DNA of 7,609 nt from Erysipelothrix sp. (GTDB lineage Bacteria > Bacillota_I > Bacilli_A > Erysipelotrichales > Erysipelotrichaceae). Numbering within the stretch: position 1 is the stretch's first letter; each line of letters starts with the position of its first letter. Positions 1 to 6,564 of this stretch are shown one piece after another. The DNA lies in the NCBI GenBank assembly GCA_030152625.1, contig JASLJD010000079.1, positions 1-7,609 of the forward strand, given 5' to 3'. The position numbers and the translations under genes are program-made. Below the pieces are notes generated by a model. The model did not search any database. It had not been told where the DNA came from and saw only the letters and a program-made list of their open reading frames with translations.

Positions 1-180
1 GTGGATGAGTTTATGACTATCTTTTTCGTCAAGAATCTTCTTGTTTTCACGATCCATTAAAAGATAGACATTGCTTTTGATTTTTTCTTCGTTTAATGGT
101 ACGACACTCTCGGCATGAACGGGCATGGCTTGGGTCCACCACAATATGACAACTAAACATGTTATAAAGAACTTTCGCAT
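1..180 (-). CDS. Secreted D-alanyl-D-alanine carboxypeptidase-like protein, N-terminal part (partial)
   Basis: Only the first 60 codons are inside the window; the gene continues beyond position 1. Residues 1-23 form a signal peptide: basic MRK, a hydrophobic core (FFITCLVVILWW), then a cleavable end at VHA followed by ES. The mature start reads SNVYLLMDRENKKILDEKD and then HKLIH. This fits the opening strand of the serine penicillin-binding fold in peptidase S11 (DacA/DacF type), where a similar stretch comes just before the catalytic PAS-x-TK motif. That motif would lie just outside the window, so catalysis cannot be confirmed. If correct, the enzyme trims the terminal D-Ala from peptidoglycan stem peptides outside the membrane. 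The ATG is supported by AAGGGGG at 187-193 (minus strand), 6 bases upstream. The gene diverges from rpsB. A class A beta-lactamase-like protein is the main alternative. Confidence 0.7.
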   Translation of the reverse strand, partial: MRKFFITCLVVILWWTQAMPVHAESVVPLNEEKIKSNVYLLMDRENKKILDEKDSHKLIH

Positions 181-215
181 GAGCATCCCCCTTATAGATG
201 GTATATTACGATTTA

Positions 216-244
216 AATATACATGTATTCTTATCTTATCATAA
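216..244 (-). promoter_or_regulatory. Possible promoter of the carboxypeptidase-like gene
   Basis: Read on the minus strand, TTATGA (239-244) and TATATT (216-221) are separated by 17 bases. The -10 matches consensus at five of six positions and the -35 at only three. The placement, about 35 bases upstream of the start codon, is sensible, but the region is AT-rich and several other pairings are possible. Confidence 0.3.
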
Positions 245-303
245 AGAAAGTCTAGATATTGTGATTAAAATGAAAATATCACGAAAAAGAAAGGGGCATA
301 AAC

Positions 304-332
304 TTGTAAGGCTGCTTTCACTGTGTTATTAT
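304..332 (+). promoter_or_regulatory. rpsB operon promoter, extended -10
   Basis: TTGTAA (304-309) and TATTAT (327-332) are separated by exactly 17 bases. A TG dinucleotide one base before the -10 (324-325) makes an extended -10 element. The -10 matches the sigma-A consensus at five of six positions. Transcription would start near 339, giving a leader of roughly 115 bases before rpsB. This is the best promoter in the gap between the two divergent genes and fits a strongly expressed ribosomal protein operon. Confidence 0.65.
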
Positions 333-338
333 TGTCTA

Positions 339-455
339 TGGGCGAGTATGCCCGAAAGCATTTTATACACACACCGTGGTTGAAATGACCCGTGCTCATT
401 TGAGTTGTCATTTTTTAAAGCGGTGGAGGAATAACGGAAAGGTAGGAAATATATT
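339..455 (+). promoter_or_regulatory. rpsB mRNA leader with several possible stems
   Basis: The predicted leader holds a hairpin GGGC-GAGTAT-GCCC at 340-353. It also holds a stem AAATGAC (383-389) with GTCATTT (407-413), which encloses a small GCTC/GAGT pairing (394-405) and runs into six Ts (411-416). CACCG (372-376) can pair with CGGTG (421-425), closing over that inner stem and covering the start of a Shine-Dalgarno-like GGTGGAGG (422-429). A second site, AAAGG-TAGG (438-446), sits nearer the ATG. Many ribosomal protein operons are autoregulated through structured leaders, so this could be an S2-responsive leader or a weak attenuator. I cannot match it to a known family; the stems are read by eye and are AU-rich. 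Confidence 0.35.
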
Positions 456-1307
456 ATGTCTCATGTAGTATCAATGCGTAAATTATTAGAAAGTGGGGTT
501 CATTACGGTCACCAAACACGTCGTTGGAACCCAAAAATGAAACCTTACATCTATACAGCAAAAAATCGAATTCATATTATCGATTTGAATAAAACACAAG
601 CAGCGATTGATGAAGCTTACAACTTCCTTCGTGACTTGTCAGAGCGTAACGGTAAACTTCTCATCGTCGGTACAAAGAAACAAGCTCAAGAGATTGTGCT
701 AGAAGAAGCACTTCGTTCGGGCTCGTTCTTCATGAACCAACGTTGGTTAGGAGGAACCCTTACAAACTTTAGAACCATTCAAAAAAGCATTCGTCGCTTA
801 GTGGAAATTGAAGAAATGGAAGCAAGCGGCTCAATCAATGTTTATCCTAAGAAAGAGGTTGCTTTATTAATTAAAGAAAAAGAACGTCTCGAAAACTTCT
901 TGGGTGGAATCAAAGAAATGAAAAAACTTCCAGATGCAATGTTTGTCGTTGATCCAATTGAGGATGCCAACGCAGTTGCAGAAGCGAAGAAACTTGGTAT
1001 TCCAGTGATTGCTATCATCGACACAAACTGTGATCCAGATATCGTTGACTTCCCAATTCCAGGGAATGATGATGCAATTCGTTCAATTCGTGCTATCACA
1101 GCTGTCTTAGCGGATGCAATGGTTGAACCAAAAGGTGGCGTACTTGAAGTCGCATACCAAGATAAAGAAGAAGATATTACGATGGAAGATGTTATTGTGA
1201 ACGTCGATCGTCAAAATGCTGAGCATGAGCGTCGTCGTCGCCAACGTTTCGAAGAACGTCGTCGTCGTAACCAACGTCGTCGTCAAAATCGTCGACCACG
1301 TAACTAA
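456..1307 (+). CDS. rpsB: 30S ribosomal protein S2
   Basis: S2 is an essential protein of the small ribosomal subunit, bound at the back of the 30S between head and body, where it also helps recruit S1 in species that have it. The N-terminus carries the family signature: MRKLLESGVHYGHQTRRWNP, then KMKPYIYTAKNRIHIIDLNKTQ. Later come FMNQRWLGGTLTNFRTIQKS and the conserved PDAMFVVDP and IPVIAIIDTNCDPD blocks. The protein has 283 residues, longer than the roughly 230-260 usual for bacteria. The extra length is a C-terminal tail: in residues 252-283, 16 of 32 residues are arginine, nearly all coded CGT. The ATG follows AAAGGTAGG (438-446), 9 bases upstream. The gene opens the operon and precedes tsf by 41 bases, the usual pairing. 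Confidence 0.98.
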   Translation: MSHVVSMRKLLESGVHYGHQTRRWNPKMKPYIYTAKNRIHIIDLNKTQAAIDEAYNFLRDLSERNGKLLIVGTKKQAQEIVLEEALRSGSFFMNQRWLGGTLTNFRTIQKSIRRLVEIEEMEASGSINVYPKKEVALLIKEKERLENFLGGIKEMKKLPDAMFVVDPIEDANAVAEAKKLGIPVIAIIDTNCDPDIVDFPIPGNDDAIRSIRAITAVLADAMVEPKGGVLEVAYQDKEEDITMEDVIVNVDRQNAEHERRRRQRFEERRRRNQRRRQNRRPRN

Positions 1308-1348
1308 AAAATTAAATACAATATTGAACAAGATAGAGAGGGATATGA

Positions 1349-2230
1349 ATGATTACAGCAAAAATGGTAAAAGAACTTCGTGATCGTACAGGTGCAGGGA
1401 TGCTTGATTGCAAAAAGGCACTTGAAAAAACCGAAGGAGATATTGATAAAGCTGTTGACTATCTTCGTGAACAAGGTATCGCAACAGCAGCTAAGAAATC
1501 AGGTCGTGTTGCTGCGGACGGTCTTAGCGCAATCAAGGTTGAAGGCGATACAGCTGTCGTTTTAGAGGTTAACTCAGAAACAGACTTTGTTGCCAAGACG
1601 GATGACTTCAAAGCGCTTGTTGACGCTTTAGCAGAAGTTTTAATCGCAGAAAAACCAGCAGACATGGATGCTGCACTAGCGCTTGAGATGGACGGTAAAT
1701 CCATTGCCGATACCATCACCGAAGCAACAGCAAAAATTGGTGAAAAAATCAGCTTCCGTCGTTTCGAAATTATTGAAAAAGAAGCGGATCAACATTTTGG
1801 TGTTTACACTCATATGGGTGGTACTGTTTCAGCGGTTGTTGTTTTAGAAGGTAATGAAGAAATCGCTCGCGATATGGCAATGCAAGTTGCATCCATGGGT
1901 GCAGTTTATGTCTCACGCGATGATGTGCCTGAAGAAATCTTGAATCATGAAATCAGTATTGAAACAGAAGTTGTTAAAAATGACCCAGCACTTTCAGACA
2001 AGCCTGAGAAAATCATTCAAGGTATTGTCCGTGGACGTGTAAACAAAACACTTCAAGAAGTGTCCCTTGTTGACCAAGTTTACTTCAAAAATCCAGATGA
2101 CAAAGTTGCGAAAGTCTTAAAAGATGCCGGAGCTAAAGTTGTGAAATTTGCACGTTTCGCAGTCGGTGAAGGTATTGAGAAACGTGAAGAAGATTTTGCT
2201 GAAGAAGTAGCAAAAGCTGCACAAGTTTAA
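1349..2230 (+). CDS. tsf: Translation elongation factor Ts
   Basis: EF-Ts is the cytoplasmic guanine nucleotide exchange factor that releases GDP from EF-Tu so it can reload with GTP and aminoacyl-tRNA. The N-terminal UBA-like domain is clear at residues 1-45, with TGAGMLDCKKAL at 14-25. The hallmark EF-Tu-contacting motif TDFVAKTDDF sits at 78-87. The 293 residues match the full-length family and the core and dimerisation regions run without interruption. The ATG at 1349 follows GAGAGGG (1336-1342) by 6 bases. A nearby ATG at 1345 is in another frame and closes quickly. The gene is co-transcribed with rpsB and is followed by a terminator-like hairpin at 2246-2271. Confidence 0.98.
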   Translation: MITAKMVKELRDRTGAGMLDCKKALEKTEGDIDKAVDYLREQGIATAAKKSGRVAADGLSAIKVEGDTAVVLEVNSETDFVAKTDDFKALVDALAEVLIAEKPADMDAALALEMDGKSIADTITEATAKIGEKISFRRFEIIEKEADQHFGVYTHMGGTVSAVVVLEGNEEIARDMAMQVASMGAVYVSRDDVPEEILNHEISIETEVVKNDPALSDKPEKIIQGIVRGRVNKTLQEVSLVDQVYFKNPDDKVAKVLKDAGAKVVKFARFAVGEGIEKREEDFAEEVAKAAQV

Positions 2231-2245
2231 TTTATAACAGTAAAC

Positions 2246-2271
2246 AAGGACACATTTTTTGTGTCCTTTTT
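2246..2271 (+). terminator. Intrinsic terminator or attenuator between tsf and pyrH
   Basis: AAGGACACA (2246-2254) pairs perfectly with TGTGTCCTT (2260-2268) around a loop of five Ts, giving a 9-bp stem that ends in a run of five Ts (2267-2271). This is a standard Rho-independent terminator shape, though the T-run is short. Since pyrH starts only 14 bases later and no convincing promoter lies between, it probably ends most rpsB-tsf transcripts while letting some polymerase through to the downstream genes. Confidence 0.8.
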
Positions 2272-2285
2272 GAAAGGATGGGCAT

Positions 2286-3008
2286 TTGAAGATGAAGTAT
2301 AAGCGAATCTTGTTAAAGCTCAGTGGAGAAGCTTTACAAGGCGAAGACTCAATATTTAATTCCGAAGTACTCGATGATTTAGCACGACAAATCAAAACAA
2401 TTCAAGAAAAGGGTGTTGAGGTCGCTGTTGTGGTTGGCGGCGGTAATTTTATTCGTGGCCGAATGGCCGAAGATTTGGGTATTGATCGCATGCAAGTAGA
2501 TTATATGGGTATGCTTGGAACCGTCATCAATGCTTTAGCGATTCAAGGGGCACTTGAAGAGCACGGTGTTGATACACGCGTTCAAACGGCGATCGATATG
2601 ACAAAAGTCGCAGAACCTTATATTCCACGACGAGCTGTTCGTCACTTAGAAAAAGGACGTGTCGTTGTTTTTGGAGCAGGGACCGGATCAGCCTTTTTCT
2701 CAACAGATACCACCGCGGCACTTCGTGCTTCAGAAATTAAAGCAGATGTCATTTTAATGGCGAAAAATGGTGTAGATGGTGTTTATAATAGTGACCCGAA
2801 TATCAATAAGGATGCAGTGAAATATGACTCCCTTTCATACATGGAAGTCTTACAAGAAAAGCTTCAAGTGATGGATGCAACCGCAACCTCAATGTGTATG
2901 GATAATGATATTGATTTATTGGTCTTTAATATGAACGAAAAAGATAATATAATAAAAGCAGTAGAAGGTAAAGCCGAATCGACTCGGATTACCAAAGGAG
3001 GAGTTTAG
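2286..3008 (+). CDS. pyrH: UMP kinase (uridylate kinase)
   Basis: PyrH phosphorylates UMP to UDP using ATP, an essential step toward UTP and CTP. The bacterial enzyme is a cytoplasmic hexamer of the amino acid kinase fold, typically activated by GTP and inhibited by UTP. Seen here: the phosphate loop KLSGEAL (11-17), GGGNFIRG (51-58), the UMP-binding GAGTGSAFFSTDTTAALRA (130-148), and KNGVDGVYNSDP (160-171). The GSAFF piece departs slightly from the common GNPFF. At 240 residues the length is typical. The start is uncertain: TTG at 2286 lies 7 bases after AAAGGA (2273-2278), whereas the ATG at 2292 lies 13 bases away and gives a protein two residues shorter. Spacing favours TTG; both preserve the family N-terminus. 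The stop is separated from frr by 3 bases. Confidence 0.96.
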   Translation: MKMKYKRILLKLSGEALQGEDSIFNSEVLDDLARQIKTIQEKGVEVAVVVGGGNFIRGRMAEDLGIDRMQVDYMGMLGTVINALAIQGALEEHGVDTRVQTAIDMTKVAEPYIPRRAVRHLEKGRVVVFGAGTGSAFFSTDTTAALRASEIKADVILMAKNGVDGVYNSDPNINKDAVKYDSLSYMEVLQEKLQVMDATATSMCMDNDIDLLVFNMNEKDNIIKAVEGKAESTRITKGGV

Positions 3009-3011
3009 ATT

Positions 3012-3545
3012 ATGGAAGAAGGTAAATTATTGATGGAAGAGGTTGTTGAAACATTTAAGCGCAACCTTGGAACATTGCGTACAGGACGTGCGAATGCTTC
3101 AATGCTTTATGGTATTGAAGTCGATTATTACGGTGCACCAACACCGCTTGAGCAAATGAGTCAAATCTCCATATCCGAAGGACGTCAATTGGTCATTAAG
3201 CCATTTGATCCGTCCAGTTTGAAAGATATTGAGCATACACTCAATGAGTCTGATTTGGACTATCCAGTGCAAAATGATGGGACCCATGTTCGTATTAACA
3301 TCCCACCATTAACAGAAGAAACACGTCGTGAAGAATCCAAGAAAATTGGACAATTTGCAGAAGATGCCCGTGTTCAAATCCGAAACATTCGTCGTGATCT
3401 TAATGATGATGTGAAAAAACAAGATGGTCTTCCAGAAGATCAAGAGAAAAGCATGCTCGATGAGGTTCAAAAATTGACCGATGAGTATATTGCAAAAATC
3501 GATCAAATTGCAAAAGACAAAGAACAAGAAATTATGACGGTGTAG
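3012..3545 (+). CDS. frr: Ribosome recycling factor
   Basis: RRF works with EF-G in the cytoplasm to split post-termination ribosomes so they can start again. The L-shaped protein has a three-helix bundle and a small beta domain. Seen here: LRTGRANASML (22-32) in helix 1, VDYYGAPTPLEQMSQI (37-52), the beta domain around VRINIPPLTEE (93-103), and the ribosome-contacting RNIRRDLNDD (124-133). It has 177 residues against about 185 usual. About five residues are missing at the N-terminus and about three in the loop after NDDVKK. The start cannot move upstream because the in-frame pyrH stop (3006-3008) is two codons before. A perfect AAAGGAGG (2994-3001) lies within the end of pyrH, 10 bases before the ATG, so the two genes are probably translationally linked. 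Confidence 0.97.
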   Translation: MEEGKLLMEEVVETFKRNLGTLRTGRANASMLYGIEVDYYGAPTPLEQMSQISISEGRQLVIKPFDPSSLKDIEHTLNESDLDYPVQNDGTHVRINIPPLTEETRREESKKIGQFAEDARVQIRNIRRDLNDDVKKQDGLPEDQEKSMLDEVQKLTDEYIAKIDQIAKDKEQEIMTV

Positions 3546-3550
3546 TAACA

Positions 3551-4231
3551 ATGGCTACACCCAAGCATATCGCTATCATTATGGATGGCAATGGTCGTTG
3601 GGCCCGAAAAAGAGAAAAAGATCGTTCTTATGGGCATTATTATGGCAGTGAGAATGTTCGTAATATTGCTTTAGAAGCGGGAGATTTGGGGGTCAAGATT
3701 TTGACCCTCTATGCTTTTTCTACAGAGAATTGGAAACGACCATACAAAGAAATTGAATATTTAATGAAGTTACCTGAACATTTTTTTGATCGATACCTCG
3801 ATGAGCTCATGGAAGAGGGGGTTCGTGTGACAACAATTGGTGATTTATCTAAAATCCCTGATGATACACGATCCGTCATTGAAGAAGCGAAAGAAAAAAC
3901 AAAGCAAAATGATCAGCTCATCCTCAATTTTGCTTTGAATTATGGAGGTCGTGATGAGATTGTCCGCGCAAGTAAGGCGATGATGGCAGATAATCTAGAA
4001 GAAATCGATGAAGAGATCTTTGCATCATATTTAGATACTGCAGGATTACCTGATGTCGATTTACTCATCCGAACAGGTGGAAATCAGCGGATTTCTAACT
4101 ATCTCTTGTGGCAATCAGCTTATGCTGAATTAGCTTTTGTTGATAAACATTGGCCTGATTTCAAACGAGAAGATTTCCGTAAATGTGTCGAAGACTTTAA
4201 AAACAGAGACAGACGATTTGGAGGTCTATGA
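3551..4231 (+). CDS. uppS: Undecaprenyl diphosphate synthase (cis-prenyltransferase)
   Basis: UppS adds isopentenyl diphosphate units in cis to farnesyl diphosphate, making the C55 lipid carrier for peptidoglycan and other surface polymers. The signature HIAIIMDGNGRWA (6-18) includes the catalytic Asp12. GHYYGSENV (28-36), YAFSTENW (54-61) and NYGGRDEI (130-137) follow. The isopentenyl diphosphate-binding region is IRTGGNQRISNYLLWQSAYA (173-192), and Glu193 corresponds to the metal-binding Glu213 of E. coli. In RT-(S/G)-G-E-(Q/H)-R the usual Glu is Asn178 here; Arg174, Arg180 and Ser182 are kept. Its 226 residues are a little short because the variable N-terminal extension is missing. No good ribosome binding site precedes the ATG, which sits 5 bases after the frr stop, suggesting coupled translation. 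The gene leads directly into cdsA. Confidence 0.95.
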   Translation: MATPKHIAIIMDGNGRWARKREKDRSYGHYYGSENVRNIALEAGDLGVKILTLYAFSTENWKRPYKEIEYLMKLPEHFFDRYLDELMEEGVRVTTIGDLSKIPDDTRSVIEEAKEKTKQNDQLILNFALNYGGRDEIVRASKAMMADNLEEIDEEIFASYLDTAGLPDVDLLIRTGGNQRISNYLLWQSAYAELAFVDKHWPDFKREDFRKCVEDFKNRDRRFGGL

Positions 4232-4232
4232 T

Positions 4233-5003
4233 ATGAAAGAACGCATCATAACAGGACTTGTTTTAGCCCTTGTTTTTATAGGAGCATTCGCTCTAGGTGA
4301 TCAAGTGCTTTTTCTTTTAATGGCAACATTATTAGGTATAGCGGGTTATGAAATATATCGAACCCAACGTGGGAAAATAGCGCCGATCATGATACCCATT
4401 TATATTTTGGCCATTCTTTTAGGCTTATTTGTTCCGGAATTTGAAGTTTTAACTTATTTATCGGCTGTGATGGTGCTCTACTTTACACTTGCAATCTTTT
4501 TCAAATGGTTTAGCTTTGATATGGTTGCTTATTCGATCACACTGACATCTTTGCTTGTTGCTGCTGGAAATGGACTTCGAAACATCCTTTTTCTCGATAA
4601 GTGGATTTTAGTTTATATCTTGGTCGCTGCTTTTGCGACGGACATTTTCGCTTATTTTGGCGGAAGACGCTTTGGTGAAAATAAATTAATTCCACGCCTT
4701 TCCCCAAACAAAACACAAGAAGGGGCTCTCATTGGTTATGCGATGGGTGTATTATTATCTTTCACATTTGCTTACTTTGTTTTAGCTGAGACGCTTCCAC
4801 TTGAACTCATGATTGCAGCGAGCTTATTGATGCCGCTTTTCTCTCAAATTGGGGATCTTTCATTTAGTTTGATTAAGCGACGTTATAATATTAAAGATTT
4901 CGGCATTATTTTTCCTGGACATGGTGGTGTTTTAGACCGTGTAGACAGTCTTGTTTTCGCTGTCATGGTGTTCAACATCCTAGCTAGTTTAATGCTGGGA
5001 TAG
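4233..5003 (+). CDS. cdsA: Phosphatidate cytidylyltransferase (CDP-diglyceride synthase)
   Basis: CdsA is an integral membrane enzyme that joins CTP and phosphatidic acid into CDP-diacylglycerol, the precursor of phosphatidylglycerol and cardiolipin. The 256 residues are largely hydrophobic, with about seven or eight membrane segments. AFATDIFAYFGGRRFG (133-148) and LSPNKTQEG (156-164) match the active-site region. The C-terminal family signature is intact: SLIKRRYNIKDFG (212-224) followed by FPGHGGVLDRVDS (227-239). I chose the ATG at 4233 because GGAGGT (4220-4225) lies 7 bases upstream. A longer in-frame reading from 4137 would overlap uppS by 95 bases and lacks a suitable site. The start codon comes one base after the uppS stop, so the two are probably translated together. 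Confidence 0.96.
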   Translation: MKERIITGLVLALVFIGAFALGDQVLFLLMATLLGIAGYEIYRTQRGKIAPIMIPIYILAILLGLFVPEFEVLTYLSAVMVLYFTLAIFFKWFSFDMVAYSITLTSLLVAAGNGLRNILFLDKWILVYILVAAFATDIFAYFGGRRFGENKLIPRLSPNKTQEGALIGYAMGVLLSFTFAYFVLAETLPLELMIAASLLMPLFSQIGDLSFSLIKRRYNIKDFGIIFPGHGGVLDRVDSLVFAVMVFNILASLMLG

Positions 5004-5012
5004 GAGGTTTGT

Positions 5013-6086
5013 ATGGATTTTATATTAAATATACTTGTATTTGCGTTAGTACTGGGAATTATTGTTCTTATTCACGAACTGGGGCATTTGCTAGCAGCGA
5101 AAGCCTTTGGTGTATATTGCCATGAATTTTCCATTGGAATGGGACCGGCGATTGCGAGTTTTAAAAAAGATCATTGGGAAACAACCTATAGCATCCGCGC
5201 CCTTCCTTTGGGAGGTTATGTTGCAATGGCAGGCGAAGATGTTCCGCCAGAAATGATGGGTGGCGTAGAGGTTCCGAAAGACAGAACATTGGATGGTATC
5301 AAAGCTTGGAAACGTTTGATTGTCATGTTAGCAGGTATTTTCATGAACCTTGTTCTTGCTTTTGTCTTGTTTTGGGGCCTTATCGCAAGCCAAGGGATTG
5401 TGCAAAGCCCTGAACCGATTATTCAAGAAGTTTCACTTGCATCGCCTGCAGAAGAAGCAGGACTTCAAGCAGGTGATCGCATTGTCAAGATGAAGTTTTA
5501 TGATGGCAAAACATTAAAACCTGAAACCTTTGATGATGTTTTGATGGGACTTTCGACCTATGAACATCGTAGTCTCGAACTTGATATTGATCGGGATGGA
5601 GAAGCATTAACAATCGAAATAACACCCGAATATTCTGAAGAACATGAACGTTATCTAATCGGAATCGTAGCCCCAATGGGCCAACTTGAAAAGGTGAGTT
5701 TTTTCGCAGCAGCACCTTATGCAATAGGACAGATCGGTATGATCATTCAACAGTTCTTCTTTATCATTACCCGTTTATTCAGAGGGATAGGCTTAAATAA
5801 TGTCGGAGGACCGATTGGGATTTATGAAGTCACTTCGCAGGTGCGTGTCCATGGTTTCATCTTTTTCATTAATCTGGTCGCACTTTTATCCGTCAACTTA
5901 GCTGTTGTGAATCTTCTACCTATTCCTGTGATGGATGGTGGAAGAGCCTTATTAACATTGATTGAAATGATTCGTGGCCGCCCATTGGATAAAAAAGTAG
6001 AAAATTTTATTATGAATATCGGCCTTATTCTTATCTTAGCTTTATTTATTTTTATTATGTACAATGATATACGAAAAGCTTTTTAA
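5013..6086 (+). CDS. rseP: RIP metalloprotease, site-2 protease family
   Basis: RseP/RasP is a membrane-embedded zinc protease (M50) that cuts transmembrane anchors such as anti-sigma factors and leftover signal peptides. The zinc site HELGH is at 21-25 within the first membrane segment. IRALPLGGYVAMAGED (61-76) is the conserved cytosolic loop. A membrane segment spans about 102-125. One PDZ domain covers about 134-205, with SPAEEAGLQAGDRIVKM (144-160). GGPIGI (265-270) and the third zinc ligand in NLLPIPVMDGGR (300-311) follow; the usual LDG is MDG, a mild change that keeps Asp308. A final membrane segment ends the 357-residue protein. AGGAGG (5002-5007) overlaps the cdsA stop and lies 5 bases before the ATG. 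The dxr gene commonly found just upstream is missing here. Confidence 0.96.
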   Translation: MDFILNILVFALVLGIIVLIHELGHLLAAKAFGVYCHEFSIGMGPAIASFKKDHWETTYSIRALPLGGYVAMAGEDVPPEMMGGVEVPKDRTLDGIKAWKRLIVMLAGIFMNLVLAFVLFWGLIASQGIVQSPEPIIQEVSLASPAEEAGLQAGDRIVKMKFYDGKTLKPETFDDVLMGLSTYEHRSLELDIDRDGEALTIEITPEYSEEHERYLIGIVAPMGQLEKVSFFAAAPYAIGQIGMIIQQFFFIITRLFRGIGLNNVGGPIGIYEVTSQVRVHGFIFFINLVALLSVNLAVVNLLPIPVMDGGRALLTLIEMIRGRPLDKKVENFIMNIGLILILALFIFIMYNDIRKAF

Positions 6087-6089
6087 TTG

Positions 6090-6098
6090 TGTTATAAT
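6090..6098 (+). promoter_or_regulatory. Extended -10 promoter for the GyrI-like gene
   Basis: TGT-TATAAT (6090-6098) is a perfect extended -10. No good -35 is seen at the right distance (TACGAA at 6070-6075 is poor), which extended -10 promoters can tolerate. Transcription would begin near 6105, leaving a leader of about a dozen bases. It lies 4 bases after the rseP stop, so the gene can be transcribed by itself as well as by readthrough. Confidence 0.6.
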
Positions 6099-6117
6099 GA
6101 AATCAAAGGAGTAGAGT

Positions 6118-6561
6118 ATGGCATATCAGATAGAAAAAATTCATTTACCAGCAATGCATTTAGCTTCAATGACTGTGAACTTGCCTGAATATTCCATTGA
6201 TCTTTATGAGAAAGCTATGGAAACATTAAAAAAAGAACTTTCTCGTCATCATGTTCCCTTGGGTGATCCTGAATACAGTTTTACTGTCAAATCAGATCCC
6301 AGTGAACATCTTGATATTGTGACAGTGGAATTGTATGTCTCTGTGCAAGCAAAAGAAGCCAAGACGGATTCAATTGAGTTTATCACAATTGAGGAAGAAG
6401 AGATTCTTCGTATCCATGCTGATGAATTTGCCGATATACACATCGGTTTAGCAGAGTGGATGCACGATCACGATTATATGGCAGATGGCGACTTACGCCG
6501 TTTAACGGGAGAAACATCAAAATACGTATACGACTGTCCGATTAAACCATCGGAAGACTAA
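6118..6561 (+). CDS. GyrI-like / effector-binding domain protein, function unknown
   Basis: This 147-residue protein has no signal peptide or membrane segment and is probably cytoplasmic. The layout resembles the two-part GyrI-like (AraC effector-binding) fold. It opens with YQIEKIHLPAMHLASMTV (3-20), followed by a helix with YEKAMETLKKEL (30-41) and a strand LDIVTVELYVSV (65-76). The second half has ILRIHADEFADIHIGLAEWM (96-115) and ends YVYDCPIKP (136-144), like the closing strand of that family. No DNA-binding domain is present, so it would be a stand-alone ligand-binding module. The family assignment is by eye from pattern and spacing, so it is moderate; the ligand is unknown. AAAGGAG (6105-6111) lies 6 bases before the ATG. 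It follows rseP by 31 bases, has its own promoter, and ends at a strong terminator, closing the operon. Confidence 0.85.
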   Translation: MAYQIEKIHLPAMHLASMTVNLPEYSIDLYEKAMETLKKELSRHHVPLGDPEYSFTVKSDPSEHLDIVTVELYVSVQAKEAKTDSIEFITIEEEEILRIHADEFADIHIGLAEWMHDHDYMADGDLRRLTGETSKYVYDCPIKPSED

Positions 6562-6564
6562 GAG

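Noticed and set aside
198..383. A 61-codon open frame in the gap upstream of rpsB
   Set aside because: It overlaps the rpsB promoter and leader, has no ribosome binding site, and its composition does not look like a protein; treated as chance.
1237..1304. CGT triplet run at the end of rpsB as a possible CRISPR or tandem repeat array
   Set aside because: It is in frame, interrupted by other codons, and explained by the Arg-rich protein tail.
2233..2238. TATAAC as a -10 for a pyrH promoter
   Set aside because: No acceptable -35 at 16-18 bases upstream, and a start near 2245 would place the terminator hairpin at the very 5' end of the transcript.
4137..4232. A longer cdsA starting inside uppS
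   Set aside because: It would overlap uppS by 95 bases, lacks a ribosome binding site, and adds residues with no family match. The ATG at 4233 has GGAGGT at ideal distance.
5485..5724. Antisense open frames inside rseP, and similar ones in rpsB, tsf, pyrH, frr and the GyrI-like gene
   Set aside because: They are shadows of well-conserved genes, without ribosome binding sites or recognisable motifs.
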